A DNA stretch of 21,616 nt from NCBI GenBank assembly GCA_910585525.1, contig CAJUFR010000036.1:1-21616 (forward strand). Direction: 5' to 3'. Under the pieces are notes generated by a model. It made no database searches. It saw nothing but the letters and a program-made list of their open reading frames with translations, and was not told the origin of the DNA. The DNA is from an uncultured Angelakisella sp. (GTDB lineage: Bacteria; Bacillota; Clostridia; Oscillospirales; Ruminococcaceae). Position numbers and translations under genes: made by a program. Positions within the stretch are counted from its first letter, which is position 1. The number at the start of each line of letters is the position of its first letter. Shown piece by piece: positions 7,186-14,521 of this stretch.

Positions 7186-7704
7186 TTATACAGATGGTAA
7201 ATCCGTCAGGATGTTATTTGCCTTGTATTCCTTCCACCAGCGCAAGATTTCGGGAAAATCGGTGGAATCCACAAGGGCTGCCAAAACAGCCCCCTCATAG
7301 ACGGCGCAAAGGCCGTGCTCGATGGACAGCCGGTTTCCCTTGCCGCCAAAGGTCAGCCCCCAAAGGAAGCTGTCCCCATAAAAGGCCAACTCCACATCCG
7401 GTGTTCCCATGTAGGGATGGAGTTCCTCCTTGGCGGTAAATTCCAGCCGGGCCGGTCTCTCATCGTCCCCCATCCAAACATCCCACAGAGGGGAACGCCG
7501 GTAGGCTGCGCAGACCCCCGCCAGGACCTGGCCGTACCCCTGCCGGTAATGCTCCCGGACAAAGTCCAGGGCCTCCTTCGGGTCCCATCGGCTGCCCTCC
7601 TCCCGCCAAACACGGTACCGCAGGACCGTCTCCCCGGCCCCGTAAAGAGCCGGGTCACAGAGGACCGAAAAGGTCCCCTGGCAGTCCAGATAGTCTACAT
7701 CCAC
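7186..7704 (-). CDS. Protein of unknown function in the walJ-rlmH interval
   Basis: A 172-residue soluble acidic protein with no signal peptide or membrane segment. I do not recognise the family with confidence. It contains DPKEALDFVREHYRQGYGQ and, near the C-terminus, WGLTFGGKGNRLSIEHGLCAVYEGAV. The second stretch recalls the 'EHGLG...G' strand-turn pattern in DUF6985-like domains, often found beside toxin-immunity genes, but this is only a resemblance. The start is GTG at 7704, with GAGGG 7 nt upstream and no in-frame ATG nearby. It is 19 nt after walJ and 33 nt before rlmH on the minus strand, so probably co-transcribed with both. Confidence 0.72.
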   Translation of the reverse strand: MDVDYLDCQGTFSVLCDPALYGAGETVLRYRVWREEGSRWDPKEALDFVREHYRQGYGQVLAGVCAAYRRSPLWDVWMGDDERPARLEFTAKEELHPYMGTPDVELAFYGDSFLWGLTFGGKGNRLSIEHGLCAVYEGAVLAALVDSTDFPEILRWWKEYKANNILTDLPSV

Positions 7705-7723
7705 GGCGTTTCCCTCTCTTTGG

Positions 7724-8509
7724 TCAGAACAAAATAGGCCCCGTCACCGTCAGCCGGTTGGCCACGGTGAGGAGATAATCCCGCCCCTCCTCCATCCCGG
7801 CCTCCGCCAGGGCCCCCCGGGCGGCGCAGGCCGCCAGGTCGGGGGTGTTGTTCTCACGGCTCAGGTGGGCCAGCACGAACCGGGCGGTGCCGGTCTGGGC
7901 CAGGCGGCGGACGGTGTCGGCGCAATCGGGGTTGGAAAGATGCCCGTGGTCCGAGGCGATGCGCCGCCGCAGGTAATAGGGGTAGCTGGAGATAGCCAGC
8001 AGCCGGGGCTCGTAGTTGGATTCGATGAGCACCAGGTCGGCCCCCGACAGGCCCTGCCAGATCTCCGGCGTCACCGCCCCCAGGTCGGTGGCGTAGCCGA
8101 TGGCCCGCTCCCCCGCCTGGATGCGGAAGCCCACCGAGTGGGCCACGTCGTGGGGGGTGTCGAAGGGGACCACCTCCATCCCGGCCAGTTCCATTTGGGA
8201 GGAAAGTTCCAGCGTCTCCGCCCCCGGGGTCAGGTTGCCGGTGTCGATGATGCCCTCCAGCGTCTCCACCGTGGAGCAGACCGGCACCCGCAGCCGCTTG
8301 GTGAGCACCCGCAGCCCTCGGATGTGGTCGTTGTGGTCGTGGGTGACCAGGATGGCCTTTACCGCCCCCGGCTCCACCCCCACCTCCCCCAGGGCGGCAA
8401 GGATGCTTTTTGCGGAAGCCCCGGCGTCCACCAGGATGCCTTGGGTCTTGGTGCCTATGTAGGTGCAGTTGCCGCTGCTGCCGCTGCAAAGGGGGGCGAA
8501 TAATATCAT
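7724..8509 (-). CDS. walJ: MBL-fold metallohydrolase WalJ (YycJ)
   Basis: A 261-residue metallo-beta-lactamase-fold protein of the WalJ/YycJ group. The zinc motif H57-D-H-N-D-H62 in VTHDHNDHIRGL is intact. Further metal-site candidates are the histidines in FDTPHDVAHSVGF, the aspartate of GYATDLGA, and AHLSRENN near the C-terminus. The N-terminal LCSGSSGNCTYIG is characteristic of the group. In Bacillus and relatives walJ belongs to the walRK cell-wall regulon and is linked to coordinating cell division with DNA replication; its biochemical activity is described as exonuclease-like. The two-component genes are absent here, but the link to rlmH is retained. The ATG has GAGG 9 nt upstream and lies 22 nt after the preceding gene. 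Confidence 0.9.
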   Translation of the reverse strand: MILFAPLCSGSSGNCTYIGTKTQGILVDAGASAKSILAALGEVGVEPGAVKAILVTHDHNDHIRGLRVLTKRLRVPVCSTVETLEGIIDTGNLTPGAETLELSSQMELAGMEVVPFDTPHDVAHSVGFRIQAGERAIGYATDLGAVTPEIWQGLSGADLVLIESNYEPRLLAISSYPYYLRRRIASDHGHLSNPDCADTVRRLAQTGTARFVLAHLSRENNTPDLAACAARGALAEAGMEEGRDYLLTVANRLTVTGPILF

Positions 8510-8531
8510 GGGGCGTGTCCTCTTTCTGTCG

Positions 8532-10196
8532 TCATTTTAGCATGGTGTCCCCGGGGGCTCCCACCCGCCAGGGCATGATGCGGCACTTGACGCCGTGGCT
8601 GCGCAGCGCCGTCTGGAGCCGCTCCGCCTCCCGGCGGGTAAGGCCATCGAACCGCTTCCGCCAGGGCTGGCCGGGGTCCTCCACCCAGGCCCGGGCCTCG
8701 GCGGTGGTCAGGTCAAAGGCGTCCCGCAGCGCCTTGACCCATCCCAGCCTTTTGCCGGGGTTGTATTTTTCCTGGTTCTTGTTGGCAAGGTCCAGCTTTT
8801 CCACCTCCAGCTTGAACCGGCTGGTGATGGTCACCCGGCGCAGCTTTCCGGCCTCGTCGGGGTAGCACCGCACCCAGTGGCGCTCGTACTCCAGCAGGAA
8901 GCTGCCGTCCTCCTGGGGGACCGCCTTGTTGGGGTAGAGCCGCCGGAGGTCCTCCCAGCAACAGTCCGGGAAGTAGACGTGGGGGCCGAATTTTTCCAGG
9001 TCGATCTCCAGCGTTTCGGTGCTCCAGTCGGCCCAGCGGATGCCGGGCACCCCCGCCGGGATACGGACATTATGGTGATGCTCTATCTCCCCGTTGAGGG
9101 TGGTATACCCTTGCCCGATGACAAAGACATTGGCCGCCTGCTCCCTGACCTGCCGGAGGAACGCCTCGGCCCGGCCCTCCCCGGCCAGATACCGCTGGCA
9201 GTTGGCCTTGGGATTGGCGTACTCCCCCCGGGGGGCGTGGGAATTGCCAGGGTGGGCATCACAGTGGAACAGGGGCACCCACATGGCCACCGTCAGTGGG
9301 TGGTCTCCGGGAAGGGTGTCCTCCAGCAGCCTGACCCCGTAGTAAAATACCAGCTGACGGCACTCCTCCTTGGTTTTGGGGCAGACGGCGTGATCCCCCC
9401 GCATCCGGGTGACGATCTCGCAGCAGCGACCGTTCCAGGTGTGGTAGAGGTAGTCCCCCGCCCCGATATAGTCGCAGAAGGACTCGACAGTCACCTCCTC
9501 CGGCAGGGGTTTGACAGGGAACTGCTTTTCCTTGAATACCGTGATGGCCTTTTTGGGGAACCGAAACGTTTCGATCCCCAGCAGCGGGGCCAGCTGTTCC
9601 AGGTACCAGACCCAGAACCGCATCCACTGCACCGCCCGTTCCCCGGGCTGGGCCTCCTCGTCCCGGCCGCTCCAGGCGATGGCCGCCAGATGGGCGGCGT
9701 CCCAGTCGTCGTAGTCCAGTTCGCTGTCGATGGCCCCGGCGTACCGCCGGGCCAGCAGCGGCTCGTCCAGCCAGGCGGCCCAGGCCGCCTGCCAGGCCGC
9801 CATAGCGGCGGCGGGGGCGGTGCTGTAGGGCTCGTTCTCCGCCCGGTCCAGAAAGCCGCCCTCCTTCATGGCTTTTTCCAGCGTTTCCGCCGGTATCCTG
9901 CCGTCCAGGTAGTCCCGGACAGCTTTTAACAGCTTCTGGGGGGCCTTGTCGTCGGGGGCGTAGGCGCTCCACACCGGCATCACCTTTTTGGCGCAGGCCC
10001 AGGCCAGCCCCGCCCGTTTTTTCAGCGCCTCGGTGAGGGCCCGGGGGGTCTCCTCCGGGTCGTCCTCGTCCCGCCACTCCCATTCCCCCAGGGCCAGCCA
10101 CAGCTGCCGCCGGGTGGGGAAGGACAGGTCCCCGCTCTCCGCTACCTCCGCCACCGCCTGGTCAAAAAGCTGGATACCGGTGCCCTTTGCCGCCAT
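8532..10196 (-). CDS. Large protein with Imm5-like N-terminus and L7/L12-CTD-like C-terminus
   Basis: A 554-residue soluble protein; no whole-length family is recognised. Residues about 10-205 are helical and resemble Imm5-type putative immunity proteins: RRQLWLALGEW, then LAWACAKKVMPVWSAYAPDDKAP, a 'YLDGR' segment, and an Ala/Trp-rich helix with DYDDWDAAHLAAIAW. The middle (about 235-460) has a Cys/His-rich stretch (NGRCCE, AVCPKTKEEC, FHCDAHPGNSH, EHHHNVRIP, FPDCCW) that might bind metal. Residues 484-541 (LGWVKALRDAFDLTTAEARAWVE to TALRSHGVKCRIM) follow the ribosomal L7/L12 C-terminal domain pattern of helix, 'EA..V', helix and terminal strand. It starts at the ATG after AAGGGGGG. It is 65 nt downstream of murA behind a hairpin, and 22 nt before walJ. 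Function unknown; domain calls are by eye. Confidence 0.75.
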   Translation of the reverse strand: MAAKGTGIQLFDQAVAEVAESGDLSFPTRRQLWLALGEWEWRDEDDPEETPRALTEALKKRAGLAWACAKKVMPVWSAYAPDDKAPQKLLKAVRDYLDGRIPAETLEKAMKEGGFLDRAENEPYSTAPAAAMAAWQAAWAAWLDEPLLARRYAGAIDSELDYDDWDAAHLAAIAWSGRDEEAQPGERAVQWMRFWVWYLEQLAPLLGIETFRFPKKAITVFKEKQFPVKPLPEEVTVESFCDYIGAGDYLYHTWNGRCCEIVTRMRGDHAVCPKTKEECRQLVFYYGVRLLEDTLPGDHPLTVAMWVPLFHCDAHPGNSHAPRGEYANPKANCQRYLAGEGRAEAFLRQVREQAANVFVIGQGYTTLNGEIEHHHNVRIPAGVPGIRWADWSTETLEIDLEKFGPHVYFPDCCWEDLRRLYPNKAVPQEDGSFLLEYERHWVRCYPDEAGKLRRVTITSRFKLEVEKLDLANKNQEKYNPGKRLGWVKALRDAFDLTTAEARAWVEDPGQPWRKRFDGLTRREAERLQTALRSHGVKCRIMPWRVGAPGDTMLK

Positions 10197-10223
10197 GAAA
10201 AAAGCCCCCCTTCTGTTGCCTAG

Positions 10224-10255
10224 AAAAGCCGCCCGGCTTTTTCACCAGGCGGCCG
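10224..10255 (-). terminator. Probable (partial) terminator after murA
   Basis: Between the murA stop and the next gene, the minus strand has GCCGCC (10248-10253) pairing with GGCGGC (10228-10233), followed by TTTT. The loop is long (14 nt), and a competing shorter hairpin forms within it. It may terminate a fraction of murA transcripts while allowing read-through into the next gene. Confidence 0.5.
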
Positions 10256-10260
10256 TGTTT

Positions 10261-11544
10261 TTATAACGCCTTGGACAGTTCCCCGTCGGGCAGGGTGATG
10301 CGCTTCATGTCGCCGCCCAGGGCGGTGACCTTCTCCACCACGTCCTCGTAGCCCCGCTCGATGTGGATGATCTCCTCGATCTCGGTACTGCCCCGGGCCA
10401 CCAGGCCGGCGATGATCATCGCCGCCCCGCCCCGGAGGTCGGTGGCCTTGACCGGCGCGCCGGTGAGGGTCTCCACCCCCTCGATCACCGCCACCTTGCC
10501 ATCCACCGTGATCCTGGCCCCCAGGCGGTTCAGCTCGTCCACATATTTGAAGCGGTTGTCCCACACCCCTTCGGTGATGATGCTGGTGCCCTCCGCCATG
10601 GTGAGCATGGCGGCCATTTGGGGCTGCATATCGGTGGGGAAGCCGGGGTGGGGCATGGTCTTGACGTTGATCCGCTGGAGGCGGCCGGTGCGGAACACCC
10701 GGAGCCAGTCGTCCCCCTCCTCGATCTGGGCCCCGGCGGCCAGCAGGCGGGCGGTGATGGGCTCCATGTGCTTGGGGATGATGTTCTCCACCCGGACGTC
10801 CCCGCCGGTGGCCACGGCGGCGGCCATATAGGTCCCGGCCTCGATCTGGTCCGGGATGATGGAATAGTTCGCCCCGTGCATCATGTCCACCCCGTGGATC
10901 TTGATGACGTCGGTGCCCGCCCCCCGGATATCCGCCCCCATGGAGTTGAGGAAGTTGGCCAGGTCCACGATGTGGGGCTCCTTGGCAACATTTTCCAGGA
11001 TGGTGAGGCCCTTGGCCCGCACCGCCGCCAGCATGACGTTGATGGTGGCCCCCACGGTGACCACGTCGAAGTAGATGTGCACCCCACGCAGCTGCTCCGC
11101 CTGGGCGTTGATCATCCCCTTGTCGATATCCACCGAGGCCCCCATGGCCTCAAAGCCCTTGATATGCTGGTCGATGGGGCGCACCCCGAAGTTGCAGCCG
11201 CCGGGCATAAAGACGCTGGCCTCCCGGCTGCGGCCCAGCAGGGCGCCGATGAAGTAGTAGCTGGCCCGCATGTTCTTGGCCAGGTTGTAGGGGACGGTGT
11301 GGCTGACCAGGTGGGTGGTGTCGATCTCCACCGTCTTTTTCCCCTGCATCCGCACGGTGGCGCCCATCTCGGTGAGGATGCGCAGCAGCAGGGTGACGTC
11401 GCTGATGTTGGGGATGTTGTCGATGACGCACTTGCCCCGGGCCAGGACGGTGGCGGGGATGATAGCCACCGCCGCGTTCTTGGCGCCGCCGATCTTTACT
11501 GTACCGTGAAGCGGGTTCCCCCCGGTCACCACAAATCTATTCAA
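10261..11544 (-). CDS. murA: UDP-N-acetylglucosamine 1-carboxyvinyltransferase MurA
   Basis: A 427-residue EPSP-synthase-fold enzyme that transfers enolpyruvate from PEP to UDP-GlcNAc, the first committed step of peptidoglycan synthesis in the cytosol. K22-N23 in IGGAKNA and the active-site C117 in MPGGCNFGVRPIDQH are present; this Cys is the fosfomycin target, so the enzyme should be sensitive in principle. The C-terminal ERGYEDVVEKVTALGGD is typical. Two TTG starts compete: at 11544, 9 nt from GAGG, and at 11550, only 3 nt from it. The former gives the usual MNRFVVTGG start. It has a long leader and an extended -10 promoter, divergent from the S41 gene. Clostridia often carry two MurA paralogues; which one this is cannot be told. 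Confidence 0.96.
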   Translation of the reverse strand: MNRFVVTGGNPLHGTVKIGGAKNAAVAIIPATVLARGKCVIDNIPNISDVTLLLRILTEMGATVRMQGKKTVEIDTTHLVSHTVPYNLAKNMRASYYFIGALLGRSREASVFMPGGCNFGVRPIDQHIKGFEAMGASVDIDKGMINAQAEQLRGVHIYFDVVTVGATINVMLAAVRAKGLTILENVAKEPHIVDLANFLNSMGADIRGAGTDVIKIHGVDMMHGANYSIIPDQIEAGTYMAAAVATGGDVRVENIIPKHMEPITARLLAAGAQIEEGDDWLRVFRTGRLQRINVKTMPHPGFPTDMQPQMAAMLTMAEGTSIITEGVWDNRFKYVDELNRLGARITVDGKVAVIEGVETLTGAPVKATDLRGGAAMIIAGLVARGSTEIEEIIHIERGYEDVVEKVTALGGDMKRITLPDGELSKAL

Positions 11545-11712
11545 GGTCAAAGTCCTCTTTTCTTTCTGTTATTTCCGTCATAGACGGCTATGTAGCGGCG
11601 ATTTTCCCCCTGGGAAAAGGGGGCGGCCGCGATGTCGGTGTTCCACACAAAGCCAAGGCCCGCCCTTGCTTTTTCGGGGGCAGACCGGGTCCCTGGCCAA
11701 AATTACAGATGT

Positions 11713-11741
11713 ATTATACCACGCTTTACAGAGAAATAAAA
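11713..11741 (-). promoter_or_regulatory. Promoter of murA
   Basis: A perfect TATAAT (11713-11718, minus strand) with a TG extension, and a weak -35 TTTTAT 17 nt upstream (11736-11741). It predicts a leader of about 160 nt before the TTG start. Confidence 0.6.
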
Positions 11742-11924
11742 GCGCCGCGCCCTCTTTTCCCTTCTTTTTTTTCGTTATTTTTTGGCAGGGATCGCTGTAC
11801 GGGGTGGAGAAAGGGTGTTACGGCCACAAAGCGCCGTGGTTTATCCATACTGTGCTGTTCGTTGCGATGCAAAGGCAATTTCCCGCTTCTTAACGGTTTG
11901 TTTCTTTTCTTTTCCCCCCGCTTA

Positions 11925-11933
11925 TGCTATACT
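11925..11933 (+). promoter_or_regulatory. Extended -10 of the S41 peptidase-like gene
   Basis: TGCTATACT is an extended -10 with TATACT at 11928-11933. The -35 region is pyrimidine-rich with no good match. The predicted leader is about 50 nt and leads to AAGGGGG before the TTG start. Confidence 0.5.
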
Positions 11934-11991
11934 AGTGGATATTCCGCTTTGTTCTACCGTCAACTTTACAGCCGCAAGGGGGCATTTTGCT

Positions 11992-13215
11992 TTGAACAAA
12001 AAAATCTCTCTGGGGGCCGCCATCGCCTATATGGCCATCGTGGCCGCCGTGGTGTTCTGTCTCACCATGTTCTATTCCGAGAACCGCTATAACGCCATGT
12101 ACAGCAACATCACCGAGCGGGAGCGGGAGTACGCCCTCCTCTCGGAGATCGACCAGTACGCCCGGACCAACTACGCCGGCACCATCAACGAGGAGACGCT
12201 CCGGGCCGGCATCGCCGCCGGGTATATCTCCGGCCTGGATGACCCCTACGCCCGGTTCTTCACCGACCAGGAGTACGAGGCCTACCAGCGCACCGAAAAC
12301 CAGCAGTACGTGGGCATCGGCGTCGTCACCGAGCAGGACGTGGACGGGTACATCCGGGTGCGCAGCATCTACCCCCAGTCCCCCGCCGCCACCGCCCAGA
12401 TGCAGCCCGGGGACCTGATCGTCAGCGTGGACGGCGTCCCCGCCACCAAGGACAACTACTCGGAGCTGGTGGCCTCCTTCCGGGGCTCCGCCGGGACCAA
12501 GGTGCTGCTGGCCTACCGCCGGGACACCGAGGAACTGACGGTGGAACTGACCCGGCGTGAGATCGACATCCCCACCATCACCACCACCATGCTGGACAAC
12601 ATCGCCTACCTGCGGTTCTCCGATATCTCCAACAACACCTCCGCCCACCTGGACGCCGCCATCCGACAGGCCAACCAGGAGCGGGCCCAGGCCCTGGTGT
12701 TCGATATCCGGGGGCTGGCCAGCGACAATATGGAGATCATCGGCGACATGCTGGACACCCTGGTGGGCAAGATGACCATCATCTACGCCCAGGACCAGCA
12801 GGGGGAACTGCAGGAACTGATGGAATCGGACGACGCCCAGGTGGAACTGCCCATGGTGGTGCTGGCGGATAACACCACCTCCGGCACCTGGGAACTGTTC
12901 GCCCAGGTGCTCCGGGACACCGGCAAGGCCCGCACCGTGGGAGAGACCACCGCCGGCAAGGGCACCCGCCAGAGTTTCTACAAGCTGAAAAACGGCGCCG
13001 CCGTCTACCTCACTGTGGCCCGGTACGCCGGCCCCTCCAAGGAGACCTACGACCAGGTGGGGGTCCCCGCCGACTACGAGATCCACTACTCCGCCGACAT
13101 GGACAAGTTCCTCACCATGGGGGACCTGGAGTATGACAACCAGCTACGAAAGGCTCTGGAGATCGCCTCCACCGCCGTCAAGACCGAGACCGCCAACGCC
13201 CAGGCAAACGGCTGA
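11992..13215 (+). CDS. PDZ/S41 C-terminal-processing-protease-like membrane protein, catalytic Ser missing
   Basis: A 407-residue CtpA-like protein. Residues 8-28 form a single N-terminal membrane anchor, so the rest is extracytoplasmic. The family's helical N-domain contains GLDDPYARFFTDQEYEAY (81-98). A PDZ domain spans about 103-188 (GIGVVTEQD, PGDLIVSVDG), and the S41 core follows to about 365. In active enzymes the nucleophile is the middle Ser of S-A-S-A-x-E, 25 residues before the catalytic Lys. Here K323 and Q327 (AGKGTRQ) are present, but position 298 is Gly in NTTSGTWE; Ser297 is adjacent. The usual D-L-R-x-N-P-G-G is replaced by DIRGLASD (238-245). Activity is therefore doubtful. 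Start is TTG with AAGGGGG 8 nt upstream. Transcribed alone, divergent from murA. Confidence 0.88.
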   Translation: MNKKISLGAAIAYMAIVAAVVFCLTMFYSENRYNAMYSNITEREREYALLSEIDQYARTNYAGTINEETLRAGIAAGYISGLDDPYARFFTDQEYEAYQRTENQQYVGIGVVTEQDVDGYIRVRSIYPQSPAATAQMQPGDLIVSVDGVPATKDNYSELVASFRGSAGTKVLLAYRRDTEELTVELTRREIDIPTITTTMLDNIAYLRFSDISNNTSAHLDAAIRQANQERAQALVFDIRGLASDNMEIIGDMLDTLVGKMTIIYAQDQQGELQELMESDDAQVELPMVVLADNTTSGTWELFAQVLRDTGKARTVGETTAGKGTRQSFYKLKNGAAVYLTVARYAGPSKETYDQVGVPADYEIHYSADMDKFLTMGDLEYDNQLRKALEIASTAVKTETANAQANG

Positions 13216-13228
13216 CGAATCGCATCAC

Positions 13229-13257
13229 AAAAGCCCCCAAAAACGGGGGCTTTTTTT
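13229..13257. terminator. Bidirectional intrinsic terminator
   Basis: AAAGCCCCC and GGGGGCTTT pair around a short loop, followed on the plus strand by seven T's and on the minus strand by TTTTGTG. It lies between the convergent S41-like gene and the SorC regulator gene and can serve both. Confidence 0.93.
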
Positions 13258-13263
13258 GTGGGG

Positions 13264-14220
13264 TCAGATATGCTCCTCGGCGATGAGGGCGATGGCGGCC
13301 ACCTCGTCGATGATCATGCCGTTGATGTGCCGCCCCCGCAGGGCGGCCCGGAGGGGGGCCACCTTCCGCTTGCCCTCGCACAGGCCGATGACCAGGGGGA
13401 TGGCGTGAAGGTCCTCCAGCGTGACGCTGATGAGGCGGCGGGAGAAGAAGGTCTCCGGCTCGGTGCCGTCGGGCATCAGCTGGTGGCCGCAGATGTCCCC
13501 GATGAGCCCCATGTCGCTGAGGGTGCGGGCGGTGCGCTCGTCCACAAAGTTGGCCTGTAACGCCACCGAATCCTTGTAGTAGGCGGAGCCCACCCCCACA
13601 AAGGCCATCTGCGCCCCCCGCACTTGGCGGAAGTGCTCCTTCACCGACGGCTCCTCCATGAACATATCCCGCAGCTTGGGGTTGTGGACCAGCATGGGGC
13701 TTTGCAGGATGCTGTACTGGCACTCCAGCTTCCGGGCCATGTCCTTTGCCACGTCACGGACGTCGAAGCTCATGCTGTGGCTGTACAGGCCCCCTACCAG
13801 CTGCACCACGGTGGCCTTGGGCATGGGGCGCTTGGCCCGGAACTCGTGGACGAAGGTATTGATGGTGTTGCCCCAGGTGATGCCGATGCAGCTGTCCTCC
13901 TGGATATTCTCGTTGAGGAAGGCGGAGGCCGCCCGGCCGATGAGGGTCATGGTGGCCGCCGAGGAGTGCTGGGTGGGGACGATCTTCACCAGGTCCAGCT
14001 TGTAGTGGCTTTTGATCTTCTCCTCGTTGCTGGCGATGGAGGTGCCCGGGTCCTGGATGACGATCTGGACGATGTTCAGCTGCCGCCCCTCGGTCAGCAG
14101 GCGGGAGACCTTGGGCCGGGAGATGCCCATCACCTGGGCGATCTCCTCCTGGGACATATTGCCGTAATAGTACAGCTTGGCTGCCTTGATGATGCTTTGC
14201 CGCTTGCTGCTGGGCTCCAT
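13264..14220 (-). CDS. SorC-family sugar-binding transcriptional regulator
   Basis: A 318-residue regulator. The N-terminal helix-turn-helix spans about residues 23-44 (MSQEEIAQVMGISRPKVSRLL), typical of SorC/DeoR-type proteins such as B. subtilis DeoR and CggR. The remainder is a sugar-phosphate-binding domain with IGITWGNTINTFVHE, VVQLVGGL, and FVGVGSAYY near the effector site, ending in the family's PLVIGLCEGKRKVAPLRAALRGRHINGMIIDE. Effectors are usually phosphorylated sugars produced by the controlled pathway. The start at 14220 follows GGAGG by 6 nt; an in-frame extension to 14385 would run through the promoter and is rejected. It is divergent from the PTS/aldolase operon, and its own -35 sits within an operator-like palindrome, suggesting autoregulation. 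Confidence 0.93.
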   Translation of the reverse strand: MEPSSKRQSIIKAAKLYYYGNMSQEEIAQVMGISRPKVSRLLTEGRQLNIVQIVIQDPGTSIASNEEKIKSHYKLDLVKIVPTQHSSAATMTLIGRAASAFLNENIQEDSCIGITWGNTINTFVHEFRAKRPMPKATVVQLVGGLYSHSMSFDVRDVAKDMARKLECQYSILQSPMLVHNPKLRDMFMEEPSVKEHFRQVRGAQMAFVGVGSAYYKDSVALQANFVDERTARTLSDMGLIGDICGHQLMPDGTEPETFFSRRLISVTLEDLHAIPLVIGLCEGKRKVAPLRAALRGRHINGMIIDEVAAIALIAEEHI

Positions 14221-14251
14221 AACATTCCTCCGCTCCTGGGTTCTAAACAAC

Positions 14252-14280
14252 ATTATAACGGTAACTGAACAGTTGTGCAA
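14252..14280 (-). promoter_or_regulatory. Promoter of the sorC-family gene
   Basis: On the minus strand TTGCAC (14275-14280) and a perfect TATAAT (14252-14257) are 17 nt apart. The -35 lies inside the operator-like palindrome at 14264-14285, so a bound regulator would block RNA polymerase. Confidence 0.8.
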
Positions 14281-14285
14281 CTGTT
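14264..14285. promoter_or_regulatory. Operator-like box O1 (regulator side)
   Basis: It contains TGAACAGTTGTGCAA (14266-14280), which matches the other box in 13 of 15 positions, and an overlapping perfect palindrome AACAGTTG-TG-CAACTGTT (14268-14285). It covers the -35 of the regulator's promoter. The TGAACA...TGT.CA pattern is similar in style to DeoR/SorC-type operators. Confidence 0.65.
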
Positions 14286-14386
14286 TCCCGGGGGCTTTTG
14301 ATAGCTTTTGCCTGCCGGATTGTTGAAAGTGTACATCTTTCTTATTTTGTACTGTGCAAAACGCTAAATAATATTTATATTGCACC

Positions 14387-14392
14387 TATAAT
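14387..14392 (+). promoter_or_regulatory. -10 of the PTS/aldolase operon
   Basis: A perfect TATAAT on the plus strand, with only a poor -35 (CTAAAT) 17 nt upstream, which would suit an activated or strongly repressed promoter. An alternative upstream pair, TTGTAC (14347-14352) and TAATAT (14369-14374) with 16 nt spacing, is also possible. The predicted leader is about 150 nt. Confidence 0.6.
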
Positions 14393-14408
14393 TGAACAAA
14401 TGTGCAAT
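14391..14408. promoter_or_regulatory. Operator-like box O2 (operon side)
   Basis: ATTGAACAAATGTGCAAT is an 18-nt palindrome with one mismatched pair. Its inner TGAACA..TGTGCAA is shared with box O1. It overlaps the end of TATAAT and the expected transcription start of the PTS operon, the classic place for a repressor. Confidence 0.7.
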
Positions 14409-14469
14409 GAATTTCTGAATTGATATTGAAAATTGTTCAGAAATCTTTTATCTTAGAAAAAGAAGCAGG

Positions 14470-14521
14470 GCCTGCCGCGCCCCGGCCAGGGCAGGCGGGC
14501 CAGCCTGGGGAGGGTCCCCAG
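14470..14521 (+). other. Two GC-rich hairpins in the operon leader
   Basis: GCCTGCC (14470-14476) pairs with GGCAGGC (14490-14496), and CTGGGGA (14505-14511 region) pairs with TCCCCAG around a 3-nt loop (to 14521). They sit just ahead of the aldolase GGAGG. Neither has a T tract, so they may affect mRNA stability or translation rather than terminate. Confidence 0.45.

Larger units (their letters stand above)
11545..11991. other. Divergent murA / S41 intergenic region
   Basis: About 450 nt without a credible gene. The murA side holds a leader of roughly 160 nt that can form CCCCC/GGGGG (about 11605-11623) and CCGTC-TAT-GACGG (about 11578-11591) hairpins on the minus strand. The central part (about 11735-11925) is T/C-rich on the plus strand around 11755-11785 and 11898-11920 and shows no recognised motif. 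The S41 side holds an extended -10. An in-frame ATG at 11782 exists upstream of the S41 gene, but the intervening sequence has no ribosome binding site or protein-like character. Confidence 0.6.

Noticed and set aside
10363..11583. Long plus-strand open frame opposite murA
   Set aside because: It is a His/Asp/Gly/Val-rich mirror of murA codon usage without recognisable domains; murA is unambiguous.
11782..11991. N-terminal extension of the S41-like protein to an upstream ATG
   Set aside because: The extension would cross the promoter and lacks a ribosome binding site; the TTG at 11992 has one and begins with a normal membrane anchor.
14350..14370. Catabolite-response (cre) element in the operon promoter
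   Set aside because: The TGCAAAACGCTAAAT stretch has the wrong spacing between TG and CG and poor symmetry for a cre site.
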